NCBI RefSeq assembly: GCF_900215315.1
Contig: NZ_OBEB01000001.1
Span: 310,001-374,000, forward strand
Length of the DNA stretch: 64,000 bases
Direction: 5' to 3'
DNA from: Arsukibacterium tuosuense
Lineage (GTDB): Bacteria; Pseudomonadota; Gammaproteobacteria; Enterobacterales; Alteromonadaceae
Shown: positions 9,437 through 17,095 of the stretch, piece by piece
Layout: every line of letters starts with the position of its first letter
Numbering within the stretch: position 1 is the stretch's first letter
Program-made: the position numbers and the translations under genes
Notes under the pieces: model-generated
Seen by the model: the letters and a program-made list of their open reading frames with translations, nothing else
The model's database searches: none
Told to the model about the DNA's origin: nothing

Positions 9437-9814
9437 TTAGTCCAGATTTGCCAGCAAGGTTTTATCTAAACCATCTTCATTTAAAATTTTAACAATGGCC
9501 TGGCAGTGGTCCAGGGTAAAGTCCCCCTCGCCTATTTGGGTATTCAGCATTGCCCGGCGTTTTAAAACAATTTCAGAAACTTGTGTACCATCGCCCAGTT
9601 TAGCGTGCAGTTTCTCTAACCAGGGATACAGTTTTTGCTCAGCGTCATAAGCAGCCTGGCGCACCTGCGGGTGAAAATCCTGACAGGCATTAATATTCAA
9701 CAGATAGAAATTTAAATAACCTGCTACGGTTATCAGTTTATAATCCTGAGTGTCTGCCTGCACAGGTGCAGTTACTATCAACGCAGCCACTGCGGCGCCT
9801 AACCATTTTTTCAT
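9437..9814 (-). CDS. Small exported protein of unknown function
   Basis: 125 residues from ATG 9814, chosen because AGGGA sits six bases upstream and a clean signal peptide follows (MKKWLGAAVAALIVTAPVQA). A frame-open extension to 9931 would bury the signal peptide. The mature part is helical and charged, with two cysteines (one in NACQDF, one in DHCQAI) that could form a disulfide in the periplasm. I do not recognise the family. It is monocistronic or the end of a short unit with the YkgJ-like gene upstream. Confidence 0.75.
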   Translation of the reverse strand: MKKWLGAAVAALIVTAPVQADTQDYKLITVAGYLNFYLLNINACQDFHPQVRQAAYDAEQKLYPWLEKLHAKLGDGTQVSEIVLKRRAMLNTQIGEGDFTLDHCQAIVKILNEDGLDKTLLANLD

Positions 9815-9924
9815 TGTTATTCCCTGCCATCTGTTGCTAATTATGCTACCCAATCTAAACAGAAAATGACCGTTTTGCAATCTTGCAACCAAAAAAAGCC
9901 GGCGACAATAGTGATAATCACCAA

Positions 9925-10236
9925 CTAGCAATCCAGCCCATGCTCCGCTCGTTCAGTCAGACAATCGTCTGACGCCATTGCAAATTCCCGGCAGACCCAG
10001 GGCCGCTGTTCATAAATCGTGCAGCGATACGTGTCGCGATCTAATGCAGAGCACCAGCCATCAGCCAGCCGTAACATGGTCTCACCGCCCCAATGATCGA
10101 CTGCGATATGATGATCAGGCACTCCGGTGTCAGAAATTATCATCACTTCTAAGCGGCAACAACACGCCTGACAGTTAGAGCAGCTTACCGTTGCCGGCAC
10201 CTGTTCGGATGTTATTGTGGTAATTGGAATAGTCAT
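9925..10236 (-). CDS. YkgJ-family cysteine-cluster protein
   Basis: 103 residues. Cysteines in CSNCQACCCRLEV near the N-terminus, a central C in GWCSALD, and CTIYEQRPWVCREF match the YkgJ/UPF0153 metal-binding family (proposed Zn or Fe-S ligands). The biochemical role of the family is not settled. No signal peptide, so probably cytoplasmic. Confidence 0.85.
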   Translation of the reverse strand: MTIPITTITSEQVPATVSCSNCQACCCRLEVMIISDTGVPDHHIAVDHWGGETMLRLADGWCSALDRDTYRCTIYEQRPWVCREFAMASDDCLTERAEHGLDC

Positions 10237-10352
10237 AGTTAAGTTTATCCCGCCATGGACGGCAGACGCAACCGTTGTCAGCCTCTACCGCAGCTACTTG
10301 CATTGGCACAGTAAGCAACTAAGGTTAACACTTAACCGGAAAAGGAGCGCTT

Positions 10353-11096
10353 ATGTCAAAAACAGCCACACTTTATCGGATGCTAACCGACGAGCATACT
10401 TGTCCCTTTGGTCTGAAATCTAAAGCCCTGCTGCAGCGTCAGGGCTATCAGGTCAATGACAACCATCTGCGTAACAGAGAACAAATTGAAGAATTTAAGC
10501 AACAACATAAAGTAGAAACCACACCACAAACCTTTATTGACGATAAACGGATTGGTGGTTACGACCAACTGCTGGACTTTTTTGATAAAACAAAACCCGC
10601 TGATAAATTTGCCGCGGCTTACCGGCCGGTGATCGCGATATTTGCCATCGCACTGCTTATGGCACTGGCGATAAACTGGACAACAGGCATTGCCCTGCTA
10701 TCGATAGCGAGTGTTGAAAAGTTTGTGGCCTGCAGTATGGCGCTGCTGGCACTGCAGAAACTGCAGGATGTCGAAGCATTCAGCAACCAATTCTTAGGTT
10801 ACGACTTATTGGCCCAACGGTGGGTGCGCTATGCCTATATCTATCCGTTTGCCGAAGCCTACGCCGGTATTGGCATGCTCGCCGGTTTATCTGCCTTTTG
10901 GGTGGCGCCGGTGGCCCTGTTTATCGGGGTGGTTGGCGGCATTTCCGTATTTAAAGCCGTTTATATCGATAAACGGGAATTGAAATGTGCCTGTGTCGGC
11001 GGCAACAGCGAGGTTCCTTTAGGGTTTGTCTCATTAACCGAAAACCTCTTTATGATTGCCGCCGGCTGCTGGATGCTGGGCAACGCCTTTTATTAA
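10353..11096 (+). CDS. Glutaredoxin domain fused to MauE-like membrane protein
   Basis: 247 residues. Residues 1-80 resemble a glutaredoxin with a CPFG site (C17) and the TTPQTFIDDKRIGGYDQL substrate-loop region; a single active cysteine suggests monothiol chemistry. Residues about 88-245 hold four hydrophobic spans like the MauE/DoxX group, with CACVG after the third. It has GGAG a few bases before the ATG. The fusion could pass reducing power between cytoplasm and envelope, but the substrate cannot be told from the sequence. It is isolated between two minus-strand units. Confidence 0.8.
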   Translation: MSKTATLYRMLTDEHTCPFGLKSKALLQRQGYQVNDNHLRNREQIEEFKQQHKVETTPQTFIDDKRIGGYDQLLDFFDKTKPADKFAAAYRPVIAIFAIALLMALAINWTTGIALLSIASVEKFVACSMALLALQKLQDVEAFSNQFLGYDLLAQRWVRYAYIYPFAEAYAGIGMLAGLSAFWVAPVALFIGVVGGISVFKAVYIDKRELKCACVGGNSEVPLGFVSLTENLFMIAAGCWMLGNAFY

Positions 11097-11128
11097 GTTA
11101 TAAAACGCATATTTAAGCACAGCAACAC

Positions 11129-11947
11129 TTAAGCTACGGGCTCTGACCACACGGCATATTCATTGCCATTAGGGTCAGTAAAGTGAAAGCGGCGGCCCCC
11201 GGGGAACTGAAAAATGTCCTGAATAATCTTTCCACCGGCTGCTTTCACGTTATTAAGCGTGGTCTCAAGCTCGTTACTGTACAACACCACCAGCACACTG
11301 CCGTTGCTGGTAGTAGCGACCTTTTCCGATTTAAAAAAGCCGCCATCTAAGCCAGCGTTAGCTATTGCCATATAGTCCGGGCCATAATCGATAAACTCCC
11401 AGCCAAACACGGTACTAAAAAATACTTTGGTTTGCCCCAGATCGCGTGCCGGCATCTCCAGATAATTAATTTTGCCCGTCTGTTCCATTATCATCTCCTC
11501 ATTAGCCAGTAGCATATAAACCATATTAGCATCTGATTTTTCAGGCTGTTCGCAAAACCCCAGCCCCTGATAAAGCGACAGCGCCTGAGCATTATCCCGG
11601 TAAACGTTCAGGCTTAGCTGCCGGGCACCGCGTTGCCAGGCCAGGTTAATCAGCTGACGGCATAACTCCCCGGCAACGCCCTGCCCCCGCCACTCTGGGT
11701 TTATAATAATTCTGGCCAGGTGATAACAGGCATCATTAATATTAATGAGCTGGCCAAAACCTGCCAGGCTGCCCTTCGTTTTATAGCAGTATGAATTATC
11801 CGGGCAAAACATAATTTCAGCAGCCAGCTGCACTTGGTTCAATGGGTAGCTTACCCGGGGGCCGGCCCAGGTCCTGCACTCATCAGCGTTGCTTAACCAG
11901 CTAATTACCTCAGCCAGATCTGCCGTGGTGGCTTGCTCAATATTCAT
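11129..11947 (-). CDS. GNAT N-acetyltransferase fused to VOC (glyoxalase-like) domain
   Basis: 272 residues. Residues 1-150 are a GNAT acetyltransferase (acetyl-CoA motif RIIINPEWRGQGVAGELC, then NVYRDNAQALSLYQGLGF). Residues 157-272 are a VOC domain (NYLEMPARDLGQTKVFFSTV, ending HFTDPNGNEYAVW). Between them an internal ATG at 11488 has AGGAG six bases upstream, so the VOC part may also be made alone. It looks like two ordinary neighbouring genes joined in frame. Its start overlaps the stop of a DCC-family remnant. Substrates unknown. Confidence 0.85.
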   Translation of the reverse strand: MNIEQATTADLAEVISWLSNADECRTWAGPRVSYPLNQVQLAAEIMFCPDNSYCYKTKGSLAGFGQLININDACYHLARIIINPEWRGQGVAGELCRQLINLAWQRGARQLSLNVYRDNAQALSLYQGLGFCEQPEKSDANMVYMLLANEEMIMEQTGKINYLEMPARDLGQTKVFFSTVFGWEFIDYGPDYMAIANAGLDGGFFKSEKVATTSNGSVLVVLYSNELETTLNNVKAAGGKIIQDIFQFPGGRRFHFTDPNGNEYAVWSEPVA

Positions 11948-12090
11948 AAAAACCGGTCTTTTTCGGCCTCAGTCGGCACTCTGCATTCATTGGCTTTGCC
12001 AAACAGTTTGTAGCGGTTGCGGGCAAACAAACGATAACACCAATCCCTGACAGGGCGCGGCACCACTTTTAATATGTTGAATAAATACCA
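11944..12090 (-). pseudogene. C-terminal remnant of a DCC-family (DUF393/YuxK) protein
   Basis: Reading the minus strand from 12090 gives 48 codons with KVVPRPVRDWCYRLFARNRY, then KLFGKANECRVP, the conserved C-terminal block of DCC thiol-disulfide oxidoreductase-like proteins. A TAG in frame lies immediately upstream and no DxDCxxC N-terminal half is found, so the gene is truncated. Its TGA overlaps the ATG of the GNAT-VOC gene (ATGA), which suggests they were once an operon. Confidence 0.7.
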
Positions 12091-12134
12091 CTAAGTGTCT
12101 GTTATTCATAATTCCTGCGTCGTTGCCGCAAACC

Positions 12135-12599
12135 CTAGCCGATAACATTGAACCATGCCAACACGGCTATTACCGCACCAATAACGACTGCCAGTACGCC
12201 CAGAATTACATCGCTGTAAGGTTTATCCTTTTTCAGGCCGGTAATAATCACCGCATCAGCAGGGTTTCGCGGGTTATAGTAAACGGCAATATCACTGCCA
12301 ACAGCATGTCGCCTGGCGAAGTCGAGTGTTTCAGGATAAACCATAGTATAGAAGCTTGCGCGCCTGCCACTGTGCGCTGTGCCATCAACCACATAACTAT
12401 AAGCAACATTAAGTTTTTCAGCGTCGGTTGTTTTACCATCAACCAGCCGTGGCCCCCACAGTTTAACTTCGGTCAGACGCCCGTCAACAACAGGCCAGTG
12501 CCGGCTCATTTTTGCTTTTTTGTAACGGCTAATGGCATGCTTCAGCAGATAAATGCCAAACAGCAAAAATGCCACGCCAGCCATCAGAGGCAAGTTCAT
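12135..12599 (-). CDS. DUF3592-family membrane protein
   Basis: 154 residues with a hydrophobic N-terminal span (about 3-20), a central beta-rich region (WPVVDGRLTEVKLWG, YSYVVDGTAHSGRR, VYYNPRNPADAVI) typical of DUF3592, and a C-terminal span (about 131-150). Function unknown. Its ATG overlaps the TAA of a short upstream reading frame, suggesting coupled translation. Confidence 0.8.
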   Translation of the reverse strand: MNLPLMAGVAFLLFGIYLLKHAISRYKKAKMSRHWPVVDGRLTEVKLWGPRLVDGKTTDAEKLNVAYSYVVDGTAHSGRRASFYTMVYPETLDFARRHAVGSDIAVYYNPRNPADAVIITGLKKDKPYSDVILGVLAVVIGAVIAVLAWFNVIG

Positions 12600-12709
12600 T
12601 AGTTTATCCCTTCAAGCTTCAGTTCCGCCCGCGTCCGCTTACTCAGGCCACTCACCACACTATCCGGTAAGACCCGGCCAGATAAATACCTTGCCGGCGA
12701 CTTTATCAA
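12599..12709 (-). CDS. Short reading frame coupled to the DUF3592 gene (uncertain)
   Basis: A frame open for at least 46 codons ends in TAA overlapping the DUF3592 ATG (TAATG). The visible part reads RYLSGRVLPDSVV then SGLSKRTRAELKLEGIN. The start given is a TTG with no clear ribosome site, so the true start is unknown. It may be the tail of a lost gene rather than a real product. No family recognised. Confidence 0.25.
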   Translation of the reverse strand: MIKSPARYLSGRVLPDSVVSGLSKRTRAELKLEGIN

Positions 12710-12744
12710 GCGGCTAGCTAAGGTGGAGTTGACTGACTGTGTTA

Positions 12745-13098
12745 TTACGCAAACTCGCGTAGCTGAATATGATTACCATCCGAGTCTGCAATATTACATA
12801 CCGTAAATAATGGGTTTGACCATACACCATCAAAAAACCGACCGCCTAACTCTACAGCTTTCAATTTGGCAGTTTCAAGATCATCAACTGCCATAAACAA
12901 CTTTATCGTATTGAAATCTGACTGCGGTATCGTTACCGGTGGAATATGAATAATGATGTTAAAGCCGTCTTTTACAAGACTGATAAGCTCTGACGTTTCC
13001 CGGGTAACTGTCATCGAAAAAAGCTCAGTGTAAAAGTGAGCGAGAGCCTTAATATTATTTGAGTACACTAAAGCTCCGTGTTTAGCCGGTCCGGTCAT
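12745..13098 (-). CDS. VOC-family (glyoxalase/bleomycin-resistance-like) protein
   Basis: 117 residues: NNIKALAHFYTELFSMTV at the N-terminus and ADSDGNHIQLREF at the C-terminus are the paired beta-alpha-beta modules of VOC proteins. Substrate unknown. Such genes are frequent integron cassettes, and this one follows the array orientation, but I find no convincing attC on its 3' side, so it may mark the eroded outer end of the array. Confidence 0.8.
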   Translation of the reverse strand: MTGPAKHGALVYSNNIKALAHFYTELFSMTVTRETSELISLVKDGFNIIIHIPPVTIPQSDFNTIKLFMAVDDLETAKLKAVELGGRFFDGVWSNPLFTVCNIADSDGNHIQLREFA

Positions 13099-13155
13099 TA
13101 CGTTTCCTGTTTACTCGATGGCGCGCCTCGTTTAAAAACAACAATATTCCCCTTT

Positions 13156-13320
13156 CTACTTACTTCTTTTAAATGGAAATAACCCAAACCAAAAAGCCCC
13201 CTCTAACACGAAACCAAGAATAACAAAGATAAACATTCCGGTTTGGCTGCCCAAACTGTATGAAAATATTGCAGCTACAAGCAGTGCAATAATAATGAAA
13301 AACCGATAAAAAGCATTCAT
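13156..13320 (-). CDS. Small membrane protein (integron cassette)
   Basis: 54 residues from ATG 13320, chosen because AAGGA lies five bases upstream and directly after the attC core of the preceding cassette. Two hydrophobic spans (about 5-22 and 27-48) and a basic tail FKRSK. The frame also runs upstream through the attC, which is unlikely to be translated. Family not recognised. Confidence 0.65.
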   Translation of the reverse strand: MNAFYRFFIIIALLVAAIFSYSLGSQTGMFIFVILGFVLEGAFWFGLFPFKRSK

Positions 13321-13329
13321 AAAATTCCT

Positions 13330-13396
13330 TAACGCAACGCCCGGCATAAACGCGAGCAACATGTTGACTGTACAGCGGTATTGCCGCACTTATCAG
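13330..13396 (-). repeat. attC-like recombination site
   Basis: On the minus strand it runs from CTGATAAGTGCGGC to GCCGGGCGTTGCGTT and contains CAACATGTTGCTCGCG, closely matching CAACAAGTTGCTCGCG in the clearer attC at 19204-19271. The outer R'' box is degenerate. It separates the broken GNAT cassette from the small membrane-protein cassette. Confidence 0.55.
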
Positions 13397-13447
13397 GCAG
13401 CTTTCTTACCAAGTATGTATCCCTTAAAAACATAACCCCAGACGTCC

Positions 13448-13597
13448 TTAATCAGTGGTAATGGGCAGCCACAGGCCGCGGTGTTTATACAGCTTACTTT
13501 GCAATCGCTCAAGCGCAGTTGATTACTCAAACTGAGGGATCTGTTTACTTATGGCTACAATATCCGCAGCGCTACCAATTTCTATTTTTATGTTCAT
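13448..13597 (-). pseudogene. Broken cassette gene, GNAT-like N-terminus
   Basis: ATG 13597, immediately after an attC core, begins MNIKIEIGSAADIVAISKQI then PQFE and a TAA (13523-13525). The same frame then continues STALERLQSKLYKH to a second stop at 13448. The start resembles the N-terminal strand-helix of small GNAT proteins common in integrons. Another frame reads CGCPLPLIKDVWGYVFKG and stops at 13393 inside the next attC, where a cassette gene would normally end. So the gene is probably frameshifted and internally deleted. Confidence 0.5.
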
Positions 13598-13598
13598 A

Positions 13599-13691
13599 GC
13601 TCAACAGAAGGCATACTGCCTGTAACATGCGCGCTCGTGAAATGAAGCCGAAAGTGCAATATAACAGGCGCCATGCCTGCACTAGTTAGGA
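13599..13691 (-). repeat. attC-like recombination site
   Basis: On the minus strand from TCCTAACTAGTGCAGGC to GCCTTCTGTTGAGC. The R' core GTTGAGC fits GTTRRRY exactly, and inner arms GCAGGCAT / ATGCCT pair. It follows the 206-residue membrane-protein gene as expected for that cassette. Confidence 0.65.
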
Positions 13692-13705
13692 TCGGCGATT
13701 CGAAT

Positions 13706-14326
13706 TTAGCTCCCACCCCATGAGCCGTCGTTCTGGCGGAAGAATTGTGATAGCACCAACGCCGCAATGGGAAGCCCGACGCCGTAGCCGAGTATGCCTA
13801 TCCGCTGCAGCGCCATGTCGCCGACGATGGGGCCGATGGCGCCAAGCACTGATAAGATGCCTGCTGCAAAGAGAGATATTCGCGCAAAAGCCCGGACTCC
13901 TGAACCGACGAAAACAAGGGCTGCGCAGAGAAGGGATAGCCCCAAGAAAATATCCCATGCGAGAAGTTCAACGGCATAAAGCGTTGAGGGCCATTCCAGA
14001 ACGGTAAAATCGGTTTGGCGTCCGGCGGTGAGTGCTAAGAAGTGAACGGCGCTGGTAAGACCCGCCATGACGCCAGCGAAAACCAGGGCCATGACACCAA
14101 ATACCCTCCGATCCCGGGTCGCTGTTTCGTAAATTGCAGCCATCACGGCAACTACGAGGGGAGCCGACAGCAATGTAAGTGCCTCCATGACGGAGAGGGT
14201 CGGATCCACAATTGGTTGGTCGAAACCAGCCTGGGAAATGCCGAATGCTATGACAACCACGTACGCAACACCCACCACGAAAAGGCCAATCGATGAAAGG
14301 TACCCTACTCTGTTAACCGGACTCAT
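13706..14326 (-). CDS. Multi-span membrane protein (integron cassette)
   Basis: 206 residues with about six hydrophobic spans (first LFVVGVAYVVVIAFG, last GVGLPIAALVLSQFF). ATG 14326 lies 12 bases after the attC core GTTATGC, and GGGAG at the core edge serves as ribosome site. The gene is visibly richer in G and C than its neighbours, consistent with separate origin. I do not recognise the family. Confidence 0.7.
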   Translation of the reverse strand: MSPVNRVGYLSSIGLFVVGVAYVVVIAFGISQAGFDQPIVDPTLSVMEALTLLSAPLVVAVMAAIYETATRDRRVFGVMALVFAGVMAGLTSAVHFLALTAGRQTDFTVLEWPSTLYAVELLAWDIFLGLSLLCAALVFVGSGVRAFARISLFAAGILSVLGAIGPIVGDMALQRIGILGYGVGLPIAALVLSQFFRQNDGSWGGS

Positions 14327-14338
14327 TAACCGTCTCCC

Positions 14339-14428
14339 GCATAACGCATCTGTTCTTACCCCTAAATGGCGAACGATAGCTACTTCCGTCCACGTTTTCG
14401 TGAGAGATTTTTGAATGCGTTGCTATGC
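14339..14428 (-). repeat. attC-like recombination site
   Basis: On the minus strand from GCATAGCAACGCAT to ATGCGTTATGC; the outer boxes are complementary except for one G in the R'' box (GCATAGC for GCATAAC). The stop codon of the upstream zinc-ribbon gene lies inside R'', as is typical of cassettes. Confidence 0.7.
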
Positions 14429-14707
14429 ACTTTCTTTAACCTTTGGCACTTTAAGCCGCATGGACAATAATACCATTACGCCACACATCAGACCTGTAGA
14501 TAAAGAACCGCTTAGACCAGCATCGATGAAAATGGGCTCGAGCAAAAGAGCGCTGACTACAGCCGGAATTATTAATATAGCGGCCCATTTGGGGCTTACA
14601 TACAGCTGAATAGAATTGCTGCATTTTGGGCAAACTTTTGATTTACCAAATTTGTTCATCTCTTTTGAGAATATGCTCACTGATTCTAAGCAATGTGGGC
14701 ATTTCAT
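14423..14707 (-). CDS. Zinc-ribbon membrane protein (integron cassette)
   Basis: 94 residues. Two CPxC knuckles (MKCPHC and VCPKCSNSIQLY) form a zinc ribbon at the N-terminus, followed by two hydrophobic spans (about 42-58 and 64-82). ATG 14707 has a near-perfect AAGGAGGT five bases upstream. Function unknown. Its TAG falls in the attC R'' box. Confidence 0.75.
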   Translation of the reverse strand: MKCPHCLESVSIFSKEMNKFGKSKVCPKCSNSIQLYVSPKWAAILIIPAVVSALLLEPIFIDAGLSGSLSTGLMCGVMVLLSMRLKVPKVKESA

Positions 14708-14726
14708 GTAGTACCTCCTTGTATGT

Positions 14727-14777
14727 GTATAGCGTCAAGTTATCGTGGGCTTAGCCGTCGGGTTCCGCGCCTTATTA
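14727..14777 (-). repeat. Degenerate attC-like site (weak)
   Basis: On the minus strand TTAATAAGGCGCGG ... GACGCTATAC, short and with one or two mismatches in each core. The call rests mainly on its place between two cassette-like genes and the stop of the upstream gene within it. Confidence 0.3.
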
Positions 14778-15755
14778 AAAGTTTGGATATATGACGAAAG
14801 GAACATGCATCCTTCCCTCTAAAGCAACGCCTACAATAACCCCCTCATTATTAATGTCATGAGGAAGGTATGGCTTAATACCCTCTTGAAAATGCCTGTT
14901 GAGACTATTAACCTCACCGTTTTTATACAGAAATATATAACTCTCTCTTTGAAATGTTTTGTACCACCCCACAATCTCATTGTTATCATTTATCGCAGTG
15001 GCATGACTAACTTTAGCGTCATGTATGTTTATAGGTTTCGTTCCTTCCTCATCGTTATAGTAGAAAGCTTGAACAGCACCATCTTCAGTTTCAGAGGATC
15101 CTACAATCACTCCATTATTATTAATATCTTCCCCCCATGAATTGACGCCGCCGAGGGTTGGAATTAATGTAAGTTCTTCTGATTTTAATATGTACGCGCG
15201 ACGGTAATTTCCTTGTCTATCATGATTCCTCAGCCACACCTCCCCGGTTGATACCGAACTGTCATTAATCGCAGAGATATGCGAACTTATATCACTTAAT
15301 TTCAAAACAGTTGACTGACCATTTGAAATAAACGAATCATGATTTCCGCCTTTATCCAGCCAGCCGACAATTTCATTGTTGTTATTGATGTCTAGCGCTC
15401 CGTAAGCACTACTATCTATGTAAAGCTCTTGAAACTCACCGTCAATATATTTAAAAGCCTTTGTTTTAGCCCCGTATCTATGGAAGCCGATAATAACACC
15501 GTTATCATTTATTGCAGTCGGCTGAAGGGTTCCATATAAGGGTGATGATAGTAAAGATGGAAATATGTCGTAATCCGCACCTTTAGCAATAAATATTTTG
15601 TTACCGCAACTACCGGTGATAACGCCGCTATTATTTATTGCATATGCATGAGAGTTGTTTCTCGTGCATTGCGCTATTTTTTCAACACGATACAGGCTTT
15701 CTGAAAAGCATGTCTGAGCAGCAATGATCAATATGACTGAAAAGTAATACTTCAC
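14775..15755 (-). CDS. Exported HAF-repeat protein
   Basis: 326 residues with a signal peptide (about 1-18, ending CFSES). Repeats of about 40-50 residues carry AINNSGVITGS, AINDNGVIIGF, DINNNNEIVGW, DINNNGVIVGS, AINDNNEIVGW and DINNEGVIVGV, the signature of HAF/extracellular repeat proteins that probably form a beta-propeller. Function unknown, location periplasmic or secreted. It is AT-rich compared with chromosomal neighbours and lies between two weak attC-like sites, so probably a cassette. Confidence 0.8.
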   Translation of the reverse strand: MKYYFSVILIIAAQTCFSESLYRVEKIAQCTRNNSHAYAINNSGVITGSCGNKIFIAKGADYDIFPSLLSSPLYGTLQPTAINDNGVIIGFHRYGAKTKAFKYIDGEFQELYIDSSAYGALDINNNNEIVGWLDKGGNHDSFISNGQSTVLKLSDISSHISAINDSSVSTGEVWLRNHDRQGNYRRAYILKSEELTLIPTLGGVNSWGEDINNNGVIVGSSETEDGAVQAFYYNDEEGTKPINIHDAKVSHATAINDNNEIVGWYKTFQRESYIFLYKNGEVNSLNRHFQEGIKPYLPHDINNEGVIVGVALEGRMHVPFVIYPNF

Positions 15756-15771
15756 TTGGAACCTAATTGTA

Positions 15772-15845
15772 TTCTAATGCCGCCAGCTGGGGCAGACAAA
15801 ACGCGAGGCGGTTGAGGTGACGTCTACATAATGGCCGTTTGTGGC
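15772..15845 (-). repeat. Degenerate attC-like site (weak)
   Basis: On the minus strand GCCACAAACGGCC ... GGCGGCATTAGAA. The 3' core ATTAGAA departs from GTTRRRY. Placed after the lipoprotein gene, where an attC is expected. Confidence 0.35.
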
Positions 15846-15853
15846 TGCGCTGC

Positions 15854-16387
15854 TTAGCCTTCATGTTTTATCTCTACCTTTGCATTATCAAATAAGGTAA
15901 TAAAGTCTTTTTCTTCGAATAGTTTTAAAAACACTGACAAACCTATTTCGGTGATTTCGCTTGGGAACTTCTCAAAACCGGTTGCTACTGAAAAACTCAA
16001 ACGCCCGGATTGTTCATCCCGAATTATTTGCTGTGTTGCAATAAAGTTTTTCACTGCTTCATTTGACAGCTTAAGAATGTACTCAGTTTTTCCTGCTGAC
16101 TTTGAAAATAAACCCGTCATTGGCTCAATATTAAGTTCGTCAACCAGAAGCAAGGGAAACTTAAATTCTCTCAGGCCTTTTTCAGTGGTTAGTTCAAGAG
16201 TCAATTCCGCGCTGTCAATATCAGCTCGGACAGGCTCATCAACTTGTATCTTTGCCCTAAGGTCCTGGGGCTGTATTTTAATAAAGTCATCTTTACCAAA
16301 TGAACGTAATTCAAGCATTGTTCCCAATGGCACGCTGGTACAGCTGCTTAATAAAATGGCAATTACAATAACAGCAAATCTTGTCAC
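15854..16387 (-). CDS. Lipoprotein of unknown function
   Basis: 177 residues from a GTG at 16387 with AAGGA eight bases upstream; an ATG at 16396 is in frame but too close to that site. Signal with lipobox LLSSC near residues 13-17. The mature part is beta-rich (ELTLELTTEKGLREFKFPLL). No family recognised. It has the array orientation, downstream of the next gene with only about 50 bases between, so the two may share a transcript. Confidence 0.7.
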   Translation of the reverse strand: MTRFAVIVIAILLSSCTSVPLGTMLELRSFGKDDFIKIQPQDLRAKIQVDEPVRADIDSAELTLELTTEKGLREFKFPLLLVDELNIEPMTGLFSKSAGKTEYILKLSNEAVKNFIATQQIIRDEQSGRLSFSVATGFEKFPSEITEIGLSVFLKLFEEKDFITLFDNAKVEIKHEG

Positions 16388-16442
16388 ACAGACCATCCTT
16401 GTTTTGAAGGAACCATACCGCAGCCAACGGCCATACTAACCA

Positions 16443-16841
16443 TTATCTGGCTGCAGGCGCGGAGTTCTTGCCGTAGCTGGCATGATCTACCAGGACCACC
16501 ATAATATCACCCACAACTGCAGTACCATTTGAATCTATTTTTATAGATTCTCCATTAACGGTTAAATCTAAATAATCGACGGAAGTTGCTACGTTGGGCT
16601 GTGCTTTCTTTAAAGACAAAGCAACACGCTTTCCATCTTTGGAATCGATAGCCGTAATGAACTCGGCATCTTTAGTTATCAGGGCAGGCTCCATAAGCTC
16701 TTCAGCTATTTGATACACGCCAATAGACATGTCTGATGATGCGCTTTTCTTTTCACCCGGTTGAGCTATTGCTGTCAGCGAATAGACCACCGCGGCTCCA
16801 ACCACCAGGGCAAGTAAATGTGTAGATACCGTTTTAAGCAC
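16443..16841 (-). CDS. Exported protein of unknown function
   Basis: 132 residues. GTG start with GGAG eight bases upstream; N-terminal signal or anchor (HLLALVVGAAVVYSLTAIA). The rest is a compact beta-rich domain (LDLTVNGESIKIDSNGTAVV). It is the first gene downstream of the duplicated integron promoter region at 17.05 kb, so it may be the first cassette of that older array, but I cannot find a clear attC after it. Confidence 0.65.
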   Translation of the reverse strand: MLKTVSTHLLALVVGAAVVYSLTAIAQPGEKKSASSDMSIGVYQIAEELMEPALITKDAEFITAIDSKDGKRVALSLKKAQPNVATSVDYLDLTVNGESIKIDSNGTAVVGDIMVVLVDHASYGKNSAPAAR

Positions 16842-17003
16842 TGAAATTTCTCCTTGTGATGGTTAATAGCTTTGTAGTTTGTAACGTCCACACTGTCATG
16901 ATGTGTAAATTACATTCTATCTTTTGTAAATGAAATGAAGTTACCCAATAAATTTCAGTAAATCAATACATTTCTGGCGAGTTATCTGGTACAGCCTGGG
17001 GAA

Positions 17004-17095
17004 AGCATGGTGCACGCTTGCGGTTTACTTGCTAACAATTAATTTACTAACTGCTGTGCGTATATACACCGCCATTTGCGTAAGAGGTGTTGCTT
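17004..17095 (+). promoter_or_regulatory. Second intI promoter/attI-like region with LexA-box-like site
   Basis: AGCATGGTGCACGCTTGCGG at 17004 and CTGTGCGTATATACAC at 17054-17069 (CTGT-N8-ACAC, close to the gammaproteobacterial LexA box) sit 50 bases apart, the same spacing as AGCAGGCGTTGTGCCCGC (20934) and CTGTATAAATAAACAC (20984) in front of the main intI. An AGAGGTG ribosome site precedes the ATG at 17096. Confidence 0.5.

Noticed and set aside
10353-11096. Vitamin K epoxide reductase-type membrane protein
   Set aside because: Lacks the paired CxxC of VKOR; glutaredoxin plus MauE-like spans fit better.
13098-13156. attC between the VOC gene and the small membrane-protein gene
   Set aside because: Only 57 bases with no paired core boxes; either a two-gene cassette or a fully eroded site.
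16396-16443. attC after the 132-residue exported-protein gene
   Set aside because: GCCGTTGGCTGCGG resembles a core, but no matching R'' box or stem could be found in the 50-base gap.
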